This document shows, in pieces, positions 9,539-22,238 of a DNA stretch of 64,000 nucleotides. Both the position numbers and the translations under genes were made by a program. Source of the stretch: Lutraria lutraria. Taxonomy: Eukaryota; Mollusca; Bivalvia; Venerida; Mactridae. The stretch covers positions 16,577,676 to 16,641,675 of the forward strand of contig OZ026837.1 of the NCBI GenBank assembly GCA_964023205.1. Reading direction: 5' to 3'. Below the pieces are notes generated by a model. It ran no database searches and was not told where the DNA came from. It worked only from the letters and a program-made list of their open reading frames with translations. The stretch's first letter is position 1. Every line of letters begins with the position of its first letter.

Positions 9539-12500
9539 ATGTCTAAATGTATCCGTACAGACCTTGGGGGAGAGAAGCTAGATATTGGAGTCGATGTTGG
9601 AGGTTTTGTTATCCCGAGTTTAGGCGGGATGGTTCCGGATAAAGTCATACAGAGTATTTTTGATTCTCTACCGGATTTTAAATACCGAAAAGATGATATT
9701 ATGCTCTGTACTTATCCGAAAGCAGGTAGGCTGAAAGTCAATGCCAAACATTCCTGTGTATTCACTTTTGGCAAAGCACATGTTTTACTTTTGTATATTT
9801 AAGCAAGATTTCGCAGCGCAATATACAAAAAAACATGTATATGTAAACGTCGGTTATTTGTCGGCAGAAAATGTACCTTAAAAGTTTAGTTACTGTAAAC
9901 CTCGTTATCTCGAGGAGTCATTGGACCAGACTAAACGCTCGAGATAAACCTGTTGCTCGTTATATATAATAAGCGTTTTTTTTTCTACCTATGATAAAAA
10001 ATGAATTGTGTATCATGCATATCATATGCTTTAATTGGCGTATTTATAATAATATTGCGAAAATGCACCCGTAAAATGTACTCTATAATAATTGTCAATC
10101 TCTACCCAGAGTTGTCGCTCCTGCTACACTAAAACTATGTGTGGATTTGAAAGGAACGACAACTCTGGATAGAGATTGAATGATTGTATATATACCCAGT
10201 GTTTGTGGTCTATGTATATGTAATTCTATCTAACGTTATTTAAAGGGACTAATTGGTTGTACGAGATATTGAATATGATAAACAACGGATCAACTGAACA
10301 AGTAAAAAATCACAAAATTATGACTATGATGGAATGTGTACCTGCAGACAAACTTAACGAGTTTCCATCACCAAGAATTCTTAACTGTCACTTTCCACTC
10401 AGGTAAAATACTTTACGTATATACAGTAGAACCCGAACTTAGCGATCACTTCAAGGGTTTTCAAGTTCATTTTATTTCAATCAGCACATATACAAGTATT
10501 TTTGAAGCCTAATGCCGAAAATTATTATTTCAAAAAGTAGTGTACAAATTCAATTGAACTTATAGAATAGGATACCCGGTTGTATGTAAAACTTTAATGT
10601 ATCTGGCCTGGTTAAATCGCTAAAATAACGTAAAATGATATTTTACATTATTACAAAGATTAGATATCATACTTTAGTACCAAGCAACAAACAATTCTAA
10701 CCGAAGGCTCAAAAATGGTGTTTATTAGCGATAAATAATCTACCCCTTTATCGACTTTTCCATATCAGCGTTAAACATCTCTAACGTAATGTGCATTGTA
10801 TCGGTACGATATGATACTATTAATTCATTAATGACAAAAATTTGTAATAAAATCTCTTACTAGACATCAAACCTGGGCGTGGTTTCAATTATTAAACCTA
10901 AAACAAAAGCGATTTTGATTGGCTGTCAAAATCGAATGGGATACGTCAAATTCGTTGATTTCATGAGACGATAATGATCCGACACTTTGTTAATTGTTCA
11001 GCTTAAAAAACACAGCAGGTGTCATTTTCGAATTAACATTGCCGTCTTATTCGATGACGGATTTCAAAGCGGTTTTCGGTATTTTGTAGCGGAAATGTTA
11101 ATCTAGGGAACCGTGCCTAAGAATTTCGATACTTATTTTCATTTTTTATCTATGGAGTATTACGTAATAAACAACGGGATTCTGGGTACGGAATTTCTTT
11201 AAAATCAAGTATCTAATTAACGGTGCACTTTATAAAAAACTTAGGCACGGTTCCCTGCTTTATACATTTATAGTCATTTTAAGGCTATTTGTTGTAATAC
11301 ATTCCTATAAAAAGAGTAGTTATCGTTGTTCAAAAATTGGTAAATTACATGCGATATTGGTTTATAGAAGACCAATCAAATGTAATATTTGTTTCAAATT
11401 ACTTGCAATGCACTTTATACAGTAGGTTTACATTGATATGTAATTATTGTCTAGTTTTTTATCTATAAATTGGTGAAAATTGATTTGACCTGACATCCAA
11501 GCCAGATACTTAAGGAAAGAGTTAAATACAGTAGAAATTTCAGGGTTCCAGATAAGGGACGTATTTGCGTAAATACGCATTAGTTTTCCCGAAATACGCA
11601 TACAAATATTTCTAGAGCGTACCAATACGCACTTAAAATCACGGGTACTCGTTTTACTCGATTAAAATGCGTAACTATCAAATGAAATGCAGTATCTATG
11701 AATATAGTGATTTAATTTAAAATATTGAATAAGGCAAAGGTATTGTATATAAGCTACATGTACATTCTTCACTGGATGCAAAATAAGTTCATAAATTAAT
11801 TATAGAAGAACACAATGCAGCAAAGTATATTTAAAAGGTAAGGCTTTTGTGTGTGTTTGTGTTTATAAGTGAATACCCAATAGAGTGGTTCCATGATTGC
11901 CATTACCCTTAGAAAATTGAAATATCTCCCCCCCCCCAAAAAAAAATTAAGGCGTAAAATACCCCCTGCTAAAGAGTGCAGGGGGTAAAATACCCCTTGC
12001 CCAAATATCTATCTGGAGCCCTGAGTAGAAATATATGAAATTAATATCAAAATGCAAAATGGCTTTTCTATCTTCTCTGAAGTAGCAGCACTTTAATATA
12101 AATAATGGAATTCATCATCTATTTCGTCTCTACAGCACTGCAAATATAGTTCAATTGTTTTTATTCCGTTCTATGTATCTATAGTTTATTGCCGAAAGAC
12201 CTAAGAGTTACCAAGCCGAAAACCGTTTTGTGTTTCCGGAATCCAAAAGATACGGCTGTATCGTATTTTAACCACTGCAAGGGGTTGAAACATTATGGAT
12301 ACGATGGAAAGTTTTCAAACTGGCTTCCTCTTTACTTGGAAGGCAAATGTAAGTTCTGTTATTTCAAATATAGTAAAAAAAGATTTCAAAGACTTTTCAT
12401 GAATGAGTTATTCATTATTTCAGCACCAAAAATTACGGACAACTTAATGCCCCCATCACACCACAGCACGTCCGCACCACGCTCGCAAAGTTCCCACCAC

Positions 12501-15500
12501 GTCCTGAAAAATTTGATGGACGTGACGGGGACGGGGTCAAACTCGAAAGAAATGATGCACCCAGGTTCTCACTACGTCCTTACAATGTCTTTGCCAGGTT
12601 CTCACTGCGTCTATCACGTTCCCAGCAAGTTCATTACACGCGCGGCTTCCCGTTGTCACCAGGTCTATTGCGTTTATACTACGTCCCAATTACGTGCTCA
12701 CTACGTCCATGCAGATTGAACTGCGCTCTCCCTAGGTCCCAATAACTACCTCATTGCATTCACACGCTCCGTATGAATACTGCACCATGTGTCCATTTAT
12801 TGCAACTGGCAATGATGGCCGATAAGAAGTATTCTTTCTGCTAATAGCCATGCACTAACACAACATAATCTAGGTTGCTTCATGTTCCTTTTTCTTCTAT
12901 TTCGTATTTAGAAAATGGCAATTTGAGCAGCCAAAATGGCATGTTGTCCTGGTACAATGATAAATTGCATTCATTTGTTAACATAATTATTATATTTGAC
13001 TGGAAATGAAAGGATTTGTGTATGAATCCAGTATTTATACCAACTGCTCAGAACCTGACAGGAACGTACTGGTCACCTGTTGCAAACGTATTAAAGACGT
13101 GACGGAGCAAAATTACAACCTAGTGCAGTCTTCTGTAACGTGATGTGGACGTACTATGGTCTTAGCATACACCTGGTTGAGACGTAGTGAGAACTTCGCT
13201 GACGTAACAAAAGCGTAGTAACAACCCAGTGACAACGCGGTGAAAATCGCTTGCTGTCTTTTCAAGTCCGCGCCACGCTTCTTCTGCGTCAATGAATTTC
13301 CAACTAGGTTTTAGTCACGTCCCTGTTACGTTCTTACTACGTAAGCACTGCGTTCTAATTTGACCACGTCCCCGCCACGTTATTTTTTGACATGCCAAAA
13401 GTCCCACCACGTCCATCACGTCCACGAAGACCATACCACGCTTGAACTGGTTCCTACTGCGTCCTCATCACGTTAATCAGGTTTTTGCCACGTCCTACCA
13501 GGACGTGGTGGACGTAGTGCAAACTTGGCCCTAGTGTGATGGGGGTATAACTAAAGTAAAATTGCTTTTTTTAGCTTCACTAATACCCCCGTCACACCGG
13601 ACACGCGCCCTTACTGCGTCATAAAACTGTGTCAGAAAATCCCTTACTGTATATATCAATGTACCTTGTATTTTGTGGTTTATGAATAAATGTATCATTT
13701 TGTGTTTGTTGTTTTCACTTATCCCCAATACCTGTTTACCTTTAGTATCAGATATCAAGTGTGAGATATGGATGCTGGTCTGAGTCAAATGTTTACTCTG
13801 TTTAATGTTGGGATGATGGGGTTTATCATTTTTGGTATCATATTTCCCATTGTTTCTGGTACGATTCATTATAAATATCAGAGAAGGCTTGCAGACGCCT
13901 GTTAAGGTGCATGAAATTTAAAGGCATTGTTGCCTTGTAATATATTTAGTGCAAGAAATGGATTTATAACTGGGGTAATTAAGATTCATTATTACATAAT
14001 TAATATTACATTACTTTGTATGAGTCTTACTTGAATAATGTATGTCTTATAAGTAAAGTCTAATAGTTGATTTTTCATAATGTTTTAGTCTTGGAGTTTT
14101 GCTTATCAATCATTCTTTGTTATACAAAAATGTATTATTAATTTTATAATTAATCTTTTGTATGTTTTTTCCAATACTATTAAGTTTGTTTGTACTTTTG
14201 ATAGATCCCAGTGTGGAGACTTAAATTTAGAAGCTAAAGTGTGGAGACTTAAATTTAGAAGCTAAAGTGTGGAGACTTAAATTTAGAAGCTAAAGTGTGG
14301 AGACATAAATTTAGAAGCTGACGTTCGGAGACTGAGTTTTACAGTCTAGAGTTTATAAACTGAAGTGAGAAGACTAAAGTTTAAAGACTAAAGTCTAAAG
14401 GCTGAAGTTTGGATACTAGAGTTTAAAGGCTTTATTTTAGAGGCTGTAGTGTGGACAGATAATGCTTAGGCGTTATATTTGGATTACGTTTGTGTGCTAA
14501 ATTAAAGATATTGAAGTTCTAGACAAGTACTTGATATATTGATCACGGAAAATAGATGTGACAATCTGAATATTTGATTAGATGGGATTAACGTAGTACA
14601 TTGATGATTTCTTATCTGTAGACTATATACTCATACATAGGATTATAACCAAACTCAATAAACTTGTTAAACGTATAGAGGAGATGAGTTAACATTTGTG
14701 GTAGTATTGTGCTATAAAGGTAAAGCCAACTAGGTGGCCAGTCTACCTAATTGTACAGAAATAAGGTGTATAGCAGCAGCGAGAGTTTATGACCAGAGAG
14801 TGTTAGTGACCCAGAGAGGGGAACCGTTATCCAGGAATATTAATTATCTGAGACATTAAACTGAGACGTCAAATTAAACTGAGGACTATCAAAATAATTG
14901 CTGTTGTTTATAAATTAATTGTGAGCATTTGTAAAGGTGAAACTCCATGGTATAATTAATCTTAGTTGTTAGAATGGCTTTCGTTTGCTTTCACTCGAAT
15001 AGTTGAGGTTAGACTATTTTTGGTTAGGAGAGAAATATCATTTCTAGATAAGATTTTTTTTATTGATTTATTCACAGGTTCTTTTTTAGCTTTACAGAAT
15101 AATCTACCTGAGATGCCTACGGAGTAATGAATATACTTGCATATTGATTTAGCTAAAATACTACATTTTCATAATATAAATTATACATTCATTAAGCCAT
15201 ACCCAACACTATTTAATTGTCAGGTAACATACCCCTATAGGTGAAAACCCTGACAAACTGTCAAATTGAGGAGGACGCCGATGGTCGCATTGTGGACGCC
15301 AATGATTATGTTCTATTTTCTAAAAGAAATACAGATTTCGGTCACCCATCACACAGGAGTCATGTACACTGCGTCCCTAATGCGACCTTACCGCATCCTT
15401 GGAAATTCTGTTAATTAAGTCTAAACTGCTTCCCTAGGACGTCTTTCGAGTTACCACCGTGTTGCTACGGCGACCTCATGGCGATCACATGGCGTCCTGA

Positions 15501-17948
15501 GTCCACGACGTTTACTTAGAACATAGTAAACACCGTCGCTCAGCGTCCTTGGGGTCCCAGTGGCTTTCTCTTGCCTTCTCACCACGAGCCCACGGCGTCC
15601 CTGTCGCGTCCTTGGTCGTCGTAGGAATGCAGTAAGGACGATAATCTTGTGTTACGGTGGTATAATACTTTTGATTCAAAGACACATGGTTATTACATGA
15701 TTGATGCGCCGTTGTCAGTTATCCAGTATTCGAGATATATAGCACCCAGGTACAAGAAAAAGTGTGAAAGACCTGCTCACTGACAGTTCTGTTACTCATA
15801 TTTGAATAAGGTTATTTCTTTCAAATTCAAGGGCACTGTTTGATTATATTTGGTGCACAAACTAGTAAGTGAATTTTAGCTCTGTATAATATGGTGAGCT
15901 TTTATGGTCGGTCTTTGTCCGGCGTCCGTCACCGTGCGCCATGCATGCGTCAGCCATTGCCTTGTGAACACGTTTAGTTAAATATTTACAAAACAGTATC
16001 ATAATATTCAATTATTCTGTTCAATAACGTCGTCTATCGGGCAATACATGTATTGTATAACTAAAAATTTAGCATCCGCTCGATTACTCCTCGCAAATTT
16101 ATTAAAACAACATGATTTGCGCCATAAATATGTTTTGAAATCAACTGTCCGTGACTCAAAAATAAACAAAAGGGAAAATAGATTTCTTTTAATTCGTAAA
16201 TTGATACCCAGAAAAACATACTTTTCATCGGCACTCAATGATTCTCATGTGAGCGATATAGGGCCAACGTGGCCCCTTTTTCTTTTGTAGTGGAGTATAG
16301 TAAATACACGGATTATCTTAAAGAATGGGAAAAGGCAATTAATGACGGCATTGACTTCCCGCTTCACGTTCTGTACTATGAGGATCTGAAACTGGTATTT
16401 ATATTTGTTGTATCAGTGAATTTAACGCCGTTTTTTCAACAATTGTTCAGTTATTTACGTCGGCTGATTCAACTAATCAGTTATCTGAACTTTAAATTAT
16501 TATAACCAGTAGATCTACTAGTTTTCTTGTGTTATGCTTGGTGTTAGAAGCATGTCATGGTTTAATTTTATCTTAATTTTGTCTTTCTTTCTATCTTGAT
16601 ACAGTTGTTATTTTAATTTATATGTTCCATCCATCCATCCATCCAACTAACACTTCCATAAGAAGCTGGCACATTCTCGTGCGTAAGGAAATATACTTTT
16701 TGTCAAAATATCATAGAAGGGTATGATCATGACTTGTCACAACTTTAACCCGGATGGCCAGGTTACAAGTCCGCGGTCCCGTTATTGAATACTTTTGATA
16801 CACTTCATATATCACTTAACCCACCAGCAATGTGCACAGATACTATCTCTTATTAATTTTTTCAGAATGGCGCTCAGGAACTTGATAGACTTCTAAAGTT
16901 CTTGGAAGTTGATTTAGACGAAAAATTAAAGTCTGACATCTTGGAAGCATGTCGTTTCGAAAATATGGCTAAAACTAAAATTCCGAAAGAAAAAGCTAAA
17001 TTAACATTCAACCCTGGCTTCAGTTTCTTCAGAAAAGGTACGCTATACTTTAGTTTCGAATTCACCGGATAAACTTTATGTTGCGAAAGTTGATGTAATG
17101 TCATGTGCAGGGGCAGTAAAAGCAAATGAGACTTTGTGGAGGTGTGCAAATGGCGCAAGTCCAAGATCCTGGTCAGTAGGTCAATCCGTGGTAAGTCAAA
17201 GTAATCCTAGATCAACCCAGATCCGTTCAGTGGTTCCAGTCCATCATAGGTCAAAAGCACAGCAGCTGGGGTGTCATAGGGTTGTCCTACTGGCCAGGGG
17301 TTGACCTACTGACCAGTATCTGGAACTGGAACCGATGGACTGGCTTGGGCTGGCCTACTGACCAGAATCTTGGACTTGTACCAATTGCACCAACTCGAAG
17401 AAGCCTCATTTGCTACAACTGGTGGTGTTGACTTACTAAAAATTGTAAGTAGCAGTGTAGGGCCTAACTGGCTGGAACGCTTACTGACTGACTGACTGAC
17501 TGGTCTTACTGGCGGAAGGGTGGACTGGCGGCGGATGGGCGGACGGATCAAAATAAAGCGCTGATATAACGCCGATTTGAAATTGTCTTACGAGTATATT
17601 ATCCATGTGTATTAATCAAGTTATAATTGACATTACTAGTTGTTTGAGTTACAGCACTTTTCCGCGTATTTATTGAAAACCCCTCGTAAATGATTAAATA
17701 CCCTTACATTGAAACCACATGTATTTGTTTAATTATCATTTTTTGCACGAAATATTTTGTTATAATAAATAATTTGATTTGTATACAGCTATGTCATCGT
17801 TTGTACTTTAGGTCAAATAGGTGATTGGAAGAACTGGTTTACTGCTGCGGACAGTGAAAAGTTTGATAGTAACTGGGAGGCTGAAATGAAAGATTCAAAA
17901 CTATTCAAATTCATATACACTGACCCCAGGACAAATAAGGGAAATTGA
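9539..17948 (+). CDS. Cytosolic sulfotransferase SULT-A, complete, 6 coding exons
   Basis: Coding exons are 9539-9725, 10246-10402, 12185-12348, 16291-16394, 16866-17037 and 17812-17948 (187, 157, 164, 104, 172 and 137 nt; 306 aa; all introns GT-AG). The enzyme would transfer sulfonate from PAPS to a hydroxyl or amine acceptor in the cytosol. Motifs: the 5'-phosphosulfate loop TYPKAGTNW (residues 58-66, Lys61); the catalytic His111 in LNCHFPL; the 3'-phosphate site FRNPKDTAVSYFNH (132-145, with Arg133 and Ser141); and GQIGDWKNWFT (262-272), the family's C-terminal PAPS-binding block. Length is normal for cytosolic SULTs (about 280-310). The ATG follows a splice acceptor ending at 9522, and a non-coding first exon ends at 8254. 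Intron 3 (3.9 kb) is packed with transposable elements. It pairs with SULT-B, which has equal lengths for exons 1-5. The acceptor substrate cannot be predicted. Confidence 0.93.
10095..10179 (-). other. Long hairpin (28 bp stem) in SULT-A intron 1
   Basis: Arms 10095-10122 and 10152-10179 are inverted repeats with two differences. Read on the minus strand, both differences become G-U wobbles, so a minus-strand RNA would pair along all 28 positions with a 29-base loop. It could be a MITE relic or a small-RNA precursor; sequence alone cannot decide. Confidence 0.5.
10420..11100. other. Intronic, no gene seen
   Basis: Part of SULT-A intron 2. AT-rich with no coding signal recognised. Confidence 0.35.
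11105..11256. mobile_element. 152 bp MITE with perfect 17 bp TIRs
   Basis: AGGGAACCGTGCCTAAG at 11105-11121 is perfectly inverted at 11240-11256. The interior is AT-rich. No clear target duplication was seen at the edges. Confidence 0.65.
11540..12024. mobile_element. hAT-like non-autonomous element
   Basis: Termini TCAGGGTTCCAGATA (11540) and TATCTGGAGCCCTGA (ending 12024) are inverted with one mismatch, and CAGGG ends are typical of hAT elements. The sequence 'agtagaaat' flanks both sides (near 11530 and just after 12023), consistent with an 8-9 bp target duplication, although the left copy sits two bases from the terminus. Contains a C9/A9 run and a hairpin 'taccccctgc/gcagggggta'. Confidence 0.55.
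12448..13547. mobile_element. Harbinger-like non-autonomous element 1
   Basis: TIRs TGCCCCCATCACAC (12448) and GTGTGATGGGGGTA (ending 13547) differ at one position. TAA flanks both ends (12445-12447 and 13548-13550), the 3 bp target duplication expected of PIF/Harbinger. The interior is a dense field of CACGTCC / GGACGTG motifs in both orientations. There is no transposase frame. It lies in SULT-A intron 3. Confidence 0.65.
13584..15662. mobile_element. Harbinger-like non-autonomous element 2
   Basis: The left end TACCCCCGTCACAC and the right end GTGTTACGGTGGTA are inverted with two mismatches, and TAA flanks both sides (13581-13583, 15663-15665). The left and right ends are rich in GCGTCC-type motifs. 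The centre carries a 28 bp tandem repeat. It begins 36 bases after element 1. Confidence 0.55.
14208..14455 (+). repeat. 28 bp tandem repeat, decaying to ~14 bp units
   Basis: Three near-perfect copies of 'agtgtggagacttaaattta' plus 'gaagctaa', then progressively degenerate copies (agactaaagt, aggctgaagt) down to about 14450. Confidence 0.75.
15890..16285 (+). repeat. Dispersed 'GGTGAGC...GTGAGCGATATAGGGCC' element
   Basis: Begins 'atggtgagcttttatggtcg' and ends 'tgtgagcgatatagggccaa' then 'cgtggcccc'. A relative occupies 37846-38440. Its pyrimidine-rich tail directly abuts the 3' splice site of SULT-A exon 4. I recall the family as common in bivalves. Confidence 0.6.
16627..16645. repeat. 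(CATC)n microsatellite
   Basis: Four and a half perfect CATC units in SULT-A intron 4. Confidence 0.8.
17100..17545. repeat. Intron 5 repeat field with (ACTG)n
   Basis: Repeated and inverted copies of 'gacctactgaccag' / 'ctggtcagtaggtc', a (GACT)n run near 17483-17503 and a GGCGGA-rich tail. SULT-B intron 5 has a related (CTGG)n plus GGCGG tail at 38786-38835, so this field predates the gene duplication. Confidence 0.5.
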
Positions 17949-18184
17949 TGATTCTTTGTACAATCGATCGATTTGTTTGTACAACTGTATAATGTTATTT
18001 TCAAATCAAGTGTAAATACTCGTAAAAACATTTTTTATTTGACATAAAGTTCTGACATATTTTTTCAATGTTTTATATAAGACATTATACACATTAGATG
18101 TACAGTTAAACACACCCGAATGAGAGCCACGCTGTGTATAAAGGCATTTAATAAGTCGTTGATTATTTTGATGAAATAGAACTC

Positions 18185-18360
18185 CTTAAAAGGCCACCTG
18201 ACAATAAAGGTCACATTTTGTATTTCCCGAGGATGGCTTTTGGTTACAGGTTTGACTTACATGACTGTACAGTGTAACCTCTCCAAAGCAATACCCTAAG
18301 GGAGTAACAAAATTACTTATGTTGAGAGCTTGATGCGCTAGAAAGTTTAAATAAATAGTT
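18185..18360. mobile_element. Abutting partial MITE A and MITE B
   Basis: 'aggccacctgacaataaagg' and 'ggttacaggtttgact' belong to family A. 'cagtgtaacctctccaaagc' begins a family B copy. The same arrangement recurs at 48950-49110 and 41281-41480, which marks the 3' flank of each SULT last exon. Confidence 0.5.
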
Positions 18361-19039
18361 AAAGTCCCATAATCATATTGGTCGTAATAGTTTCTGTTTG
18401 TTCTATAACAGAGGAATCCGGTGTATTTTCCTCCCGTATGTACTTTATAGCAAGAAAAATGTTTCCAAAACCACTATCGTATTTTTCGGCGCAGCTGTAT
18501 TAAAATTGATTTGGACCTTCATTTGTAACCAATTGTTTTCTCATTGGTTAAATACTATTTCGTTTAGGGCAGAAACCATTAGCATTTGTTTTAATGCCTC
18601 AGAAAATAATGCAATAATAAAAGCCATCAATACAACCACACATTAAATATCAAAACGTTTAAACTATGAAAAATTACACTACTAGTATGTGGATTCATAT
18701 ACAGTAAATACCAGTAAGACAAATATATTATGTATTTTGTATGTAATCTAATTCAATGAAAAATGGTATGTATACTTTCAGCATCAAATTCAAAATCTTT
18801 CGTCTATAGAACGCTGGAGAAGGTTATAATTATATAGTTAATTTTTTAGGTCAGCAATGTTATTGTATACACGGACGATCCCATTTGTAAAGTGTAAACC
18901 ATTTTATCTCATTCCAGTTATTTGAATCTTCTGTGTTAGTTTTCTAACTTTATACACGCCGATTATCTTTTTAAAAAGATATTTCTTGCTTTCAGTATCA
19001 TTGAAAACATTATTATTTACAGAACAGCTGTGTTGTCCC

Positions 19040-19204
19040 GCAGTCATATTATGCACACGGCACGAAGTTACGTCAGGCGCTCTTTATTAAAGCAAAATTC
19101 ACAGCAAAATGAGTAATTTTAGAAGAAAGAGGGCTCTTTTCGTCGGTAATAATTATCTTGGGGTGATATCAGCAAATGTTTGCTTTTTGAATATATTTTC
19201 ATAG
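19040..19204 (+). promoter_or_regulatory. CRE/TATA-like module, decayed copy, with 31-codon frame
   Basis: Aligned with 49810-49992. Here the CRE reads TTACGTCA and the TATA reads TTATTAAAG, so both core elements are damaged. A frame MSNFRRKRALFVGNNYLGVI... runs 19109-19204 (31 aa) and a donor-like GTAATA follows 'ttttcgtcg' at 19146. Whether it is a promoter or a first exon is inference. Confidence 0.4.
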
Positions 19205-20440
19205 CGTACGTGTATATAGATGTGTATTATTAAGTTCATACAATTGTTTTACCTATGCCATGGAGAGGGTCTTCAAACGTGCATTCATAAAACATTATAT
19301 AATGTTCATTCAGGACCTTTACATATTCAAGAGACTATCAGCGAAGTTCCGCGGGTTTAGTGAAACCTTTTAACTTTTCTGTTTTCATTTCATTCATAAC
19401 TTACTTCCAATACCTTTTCATGATGTATCTATACATATTCTGTAAATAAAATGATAATGCATTAATACCATTTCGTTATTATTCATAGTACAAGTATATA
19501 ATATATATGTGACATAACCTTCAATTCACTCTTGCATGATCAAATCACAAAGTTAATTTTGAAGCAAAATACATAAAATTTGTAATCTATCTTATGCTGA
19601 CTTGTTGATTCTGAAATGCGTGCGCATTTCGGGAACCTCGCTTTTGTTGTACAGTATGCCAAATATCTAACCGTTTTGACAGCTCAAAAAATAAGTTTAG
19701 AAGGACAGCTGGGACCCACGATTATATGCAAACAGTCTATCCCGGGTATCAATTTGCGTTGTTTGATGAGTTTAATTGAAAAACAATATAACAAGAAAAA
19801 CTATAACAAAACGTTATAGGTTGACGAATTACAAGAAACATATATGAAGTCGATTTTTTTCATAAAGGATATTGACTGTGTATTTTATTCAATCTTACAT
19901 TAAGGAGAGTATAAAATATTTACATGATATGAATAATACACATTATAATGACAATCATGAATATTTGACAAATGAATAAATCCATGTATTTATAGTTCAC
20001 AAGCACATGGTAATATCATACTTAAATATACATCAATCGAATAAAATATACCCTAAATCTACCAAATTCACCCGAATCAGCTATGGTATACACCATTGAA
20101 CTTACTTCAAATAACATTTCCGATATTACGCCACAACAACTTATCTAGGTCAATATCACAGAGCTATGCCCACATGACTTACTTACCTAAACTGGTTTCC
20201 GTTCCTTGTTGCAGTACACACAAGTCAACGGGAACCAGTTTATTACTTACCTTTCAATAATTATCAAAATAGCAGACGAACGCATTCAGTCAAGTATGAC
20301 AGAGCCAGTCCAACGACTGACTAATCAAAATGATCGACATCACCAATAGTCAATCAAGTGGCCAGTTTGACCCGAAGTAGTAAATATACTCTATAACGCG
20401 ACACGAAGAAAATGTATATATAATCAATAATAATACAAGT

Positions 20441-22000
20441 TAAATGTTTGTACGGCGCAAAATCGCATCCGGCAATTCAATACTAGAATGTGGCCTATGT
20501 AACATTTTTATCAGGATGTGCGAAGTTTCAGATCAAACGAATTTGTTATTTTGACTTAACTGATCCCGAAACTAAAGTGATCATCTACTCCATCAAAAAT
20601 ACAAGCCGTTGATGCTTCATGAATCTCATGAATCTGGTCATATGGTTCTACAGTTCACGAGGTACTCTATATGTAGTCCCTGTTTCCACCCTAAAATTAA
20701 AATCAGGGGAAACTATCACCTTGATGTATCAGACGTTGCAATATCTGCTGGAATGCGTTTAAAATATTTAAATAAAGTCTCCAAAAATAATATACTCCGT
20801 TGTCTTAGGGTACGTTGTCGTAAAAACCTGGTATAACGGTCCCAAACATAGATTTTAAACTGTAAAGTGACCATCTATATCGAACCATAAAGTGACCGTC
20901 TATGTCGAACCAATTAAGTCATCATTTCTCACCTGATCGGACTTTTTTTGTATTGAGCTCCGAAATCGATATTTAGTTAAAGACAATTGCGTAAACAAGT
21001 CAGTGTCCACGCTCGCGATTATAAAATTAGTCTGTGTGAATATGTTTATAATGTTTTGTTTATTTGGGACATGTTGCTAAAATAAATACATCGAAACGTA
21101 TAAATACCGTGTTCCGTATCTTATAACACGATTAAATGATTATTACAACACACCGACGATCGCTCCAAAATGTTATAAACACAGCGAATTTCTCTAATAA
21201 TTTATACATCGAAGTTCATTTAGATCGAACAATTTTTCCTAAGTCCTTTGATATAAAGAGTTTCGGCTGCATTTTCAAGAGCACGACCATTCGGGCTACC
21301 AAATAGCAAGATGCACTAGACTGGACCAGTAAGCTATTGATTGTTGTTCGGACCTGCCTTAATATCGAACCCTGTCGTCACAGTGCCCATATAAATTCTA
21401 AACTAGTTCTCGTTGTAGCGCACCAGGCAGAGTCAAATTCTCAGTCATCTGAAACCACTTTTACTGAAATATTGACACGTTTCTAGTAATTTATAGGTGA
21501 TTGACATTGACGAGACGACAACGATATGAAACAGCTACTAGTATTCGGTGAATGGCACGTGATCATTGAGACTATTAGCGAGTCCGATTAACAACTTGAA
21601 TAACACACAGTCTGAATGTACACATGAACAGCACTTAAAAAGTAGTTTTTCTTCATCCTCAGTAATATAACACAATGCTTGATAGTATACTAAATTCAAC
21701 GCCATGTTTGTTTACTATAGTAGGATTGGATTCGGTTCGTTTATTGAGACAGATGGGTAGATGCATTCCCGTCGTTGTTTATCGAGCTCGCTCCATTCTT
21801 AGACTATAAATAGCGACTGCGTCATCAAGCTAACACTAGTTGCTGTGAGTAACACGCTCTATTTCTGTTTTGTTTATATCACGTGATGACCATTGCGGAT
21901 ATTTCGGGCATTATCAGTAATTTGCTTCGGTGCAAGAAGTTGCGATTTTGCATTGCCACTAAAAAATAAGCATTCCAGAGTGTACGGCGACTCCGGTCGC
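20441..22000. other. Sequence unique to unit 1
   Basis: Present only between duplicated blocks. It contains a TATA-like GACTATAAATAGCGACTG at about 21803 with 'cgtcatcaa' after it. An inverted relative lies at about 52325-52365. The frame at 20609-20836 has no recognisable family. Confidence 0.35.
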
Positions 22001-22134
22001 TTTACATTCTTAATATCTATATTATATTATATATCAACCCATTGTTACAACTTAAATTGTTTAATCACTATAATAAAACATTACTTACTTACGTATACTC
22101 TATACAACTAAAATAAATCCATAAACATGACTAA

Positions 22135-22238
22135 AATTCGCCTTTAAAAAATGCATATACAGTGTAATAACGCGATCTCCTGGTTACAACAAACATACCA
22201 CGTGCTTAGTGTGTATCGAATCTCGGAGAGGCTTGGAG
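22135..22238 (+). promoter_or_regulatory. P module copy (damaged TATA)
   Basis: 'ttaaaaaatgcatatacagt', 'aacgcgatctcctggttaca', 'gtgtgtatcgaatctcggag', exon end GCTTGGAG, weakened donor GTAAAT at 22239. The TATA has become TTTAAAA. The downstream acceptor is at 23410. Confidence 0.5.

Larger units (their letters stand above)
17515..20440 (+). repeat. Segmental duplication X, copy 1
   Basis: Nearly identical to 48255-51235. Covers the end of SULT-A intron 5, the last SULT exon, its 3' flank and the CRE/TATA-like module. Small indels only. Confidence 0.85.

Noticed and set aside
12189..12719. 176-codon frame
   Set aside because: Its first 54 codons are SULT-A exon 3; the rest runs past the GTAAGT donor into the CACGTCC-rich transposon.
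13531..13869. 112-codon minus frame
   Set aside because: Covers the junction of two transposable elements and has no recognisable domain.
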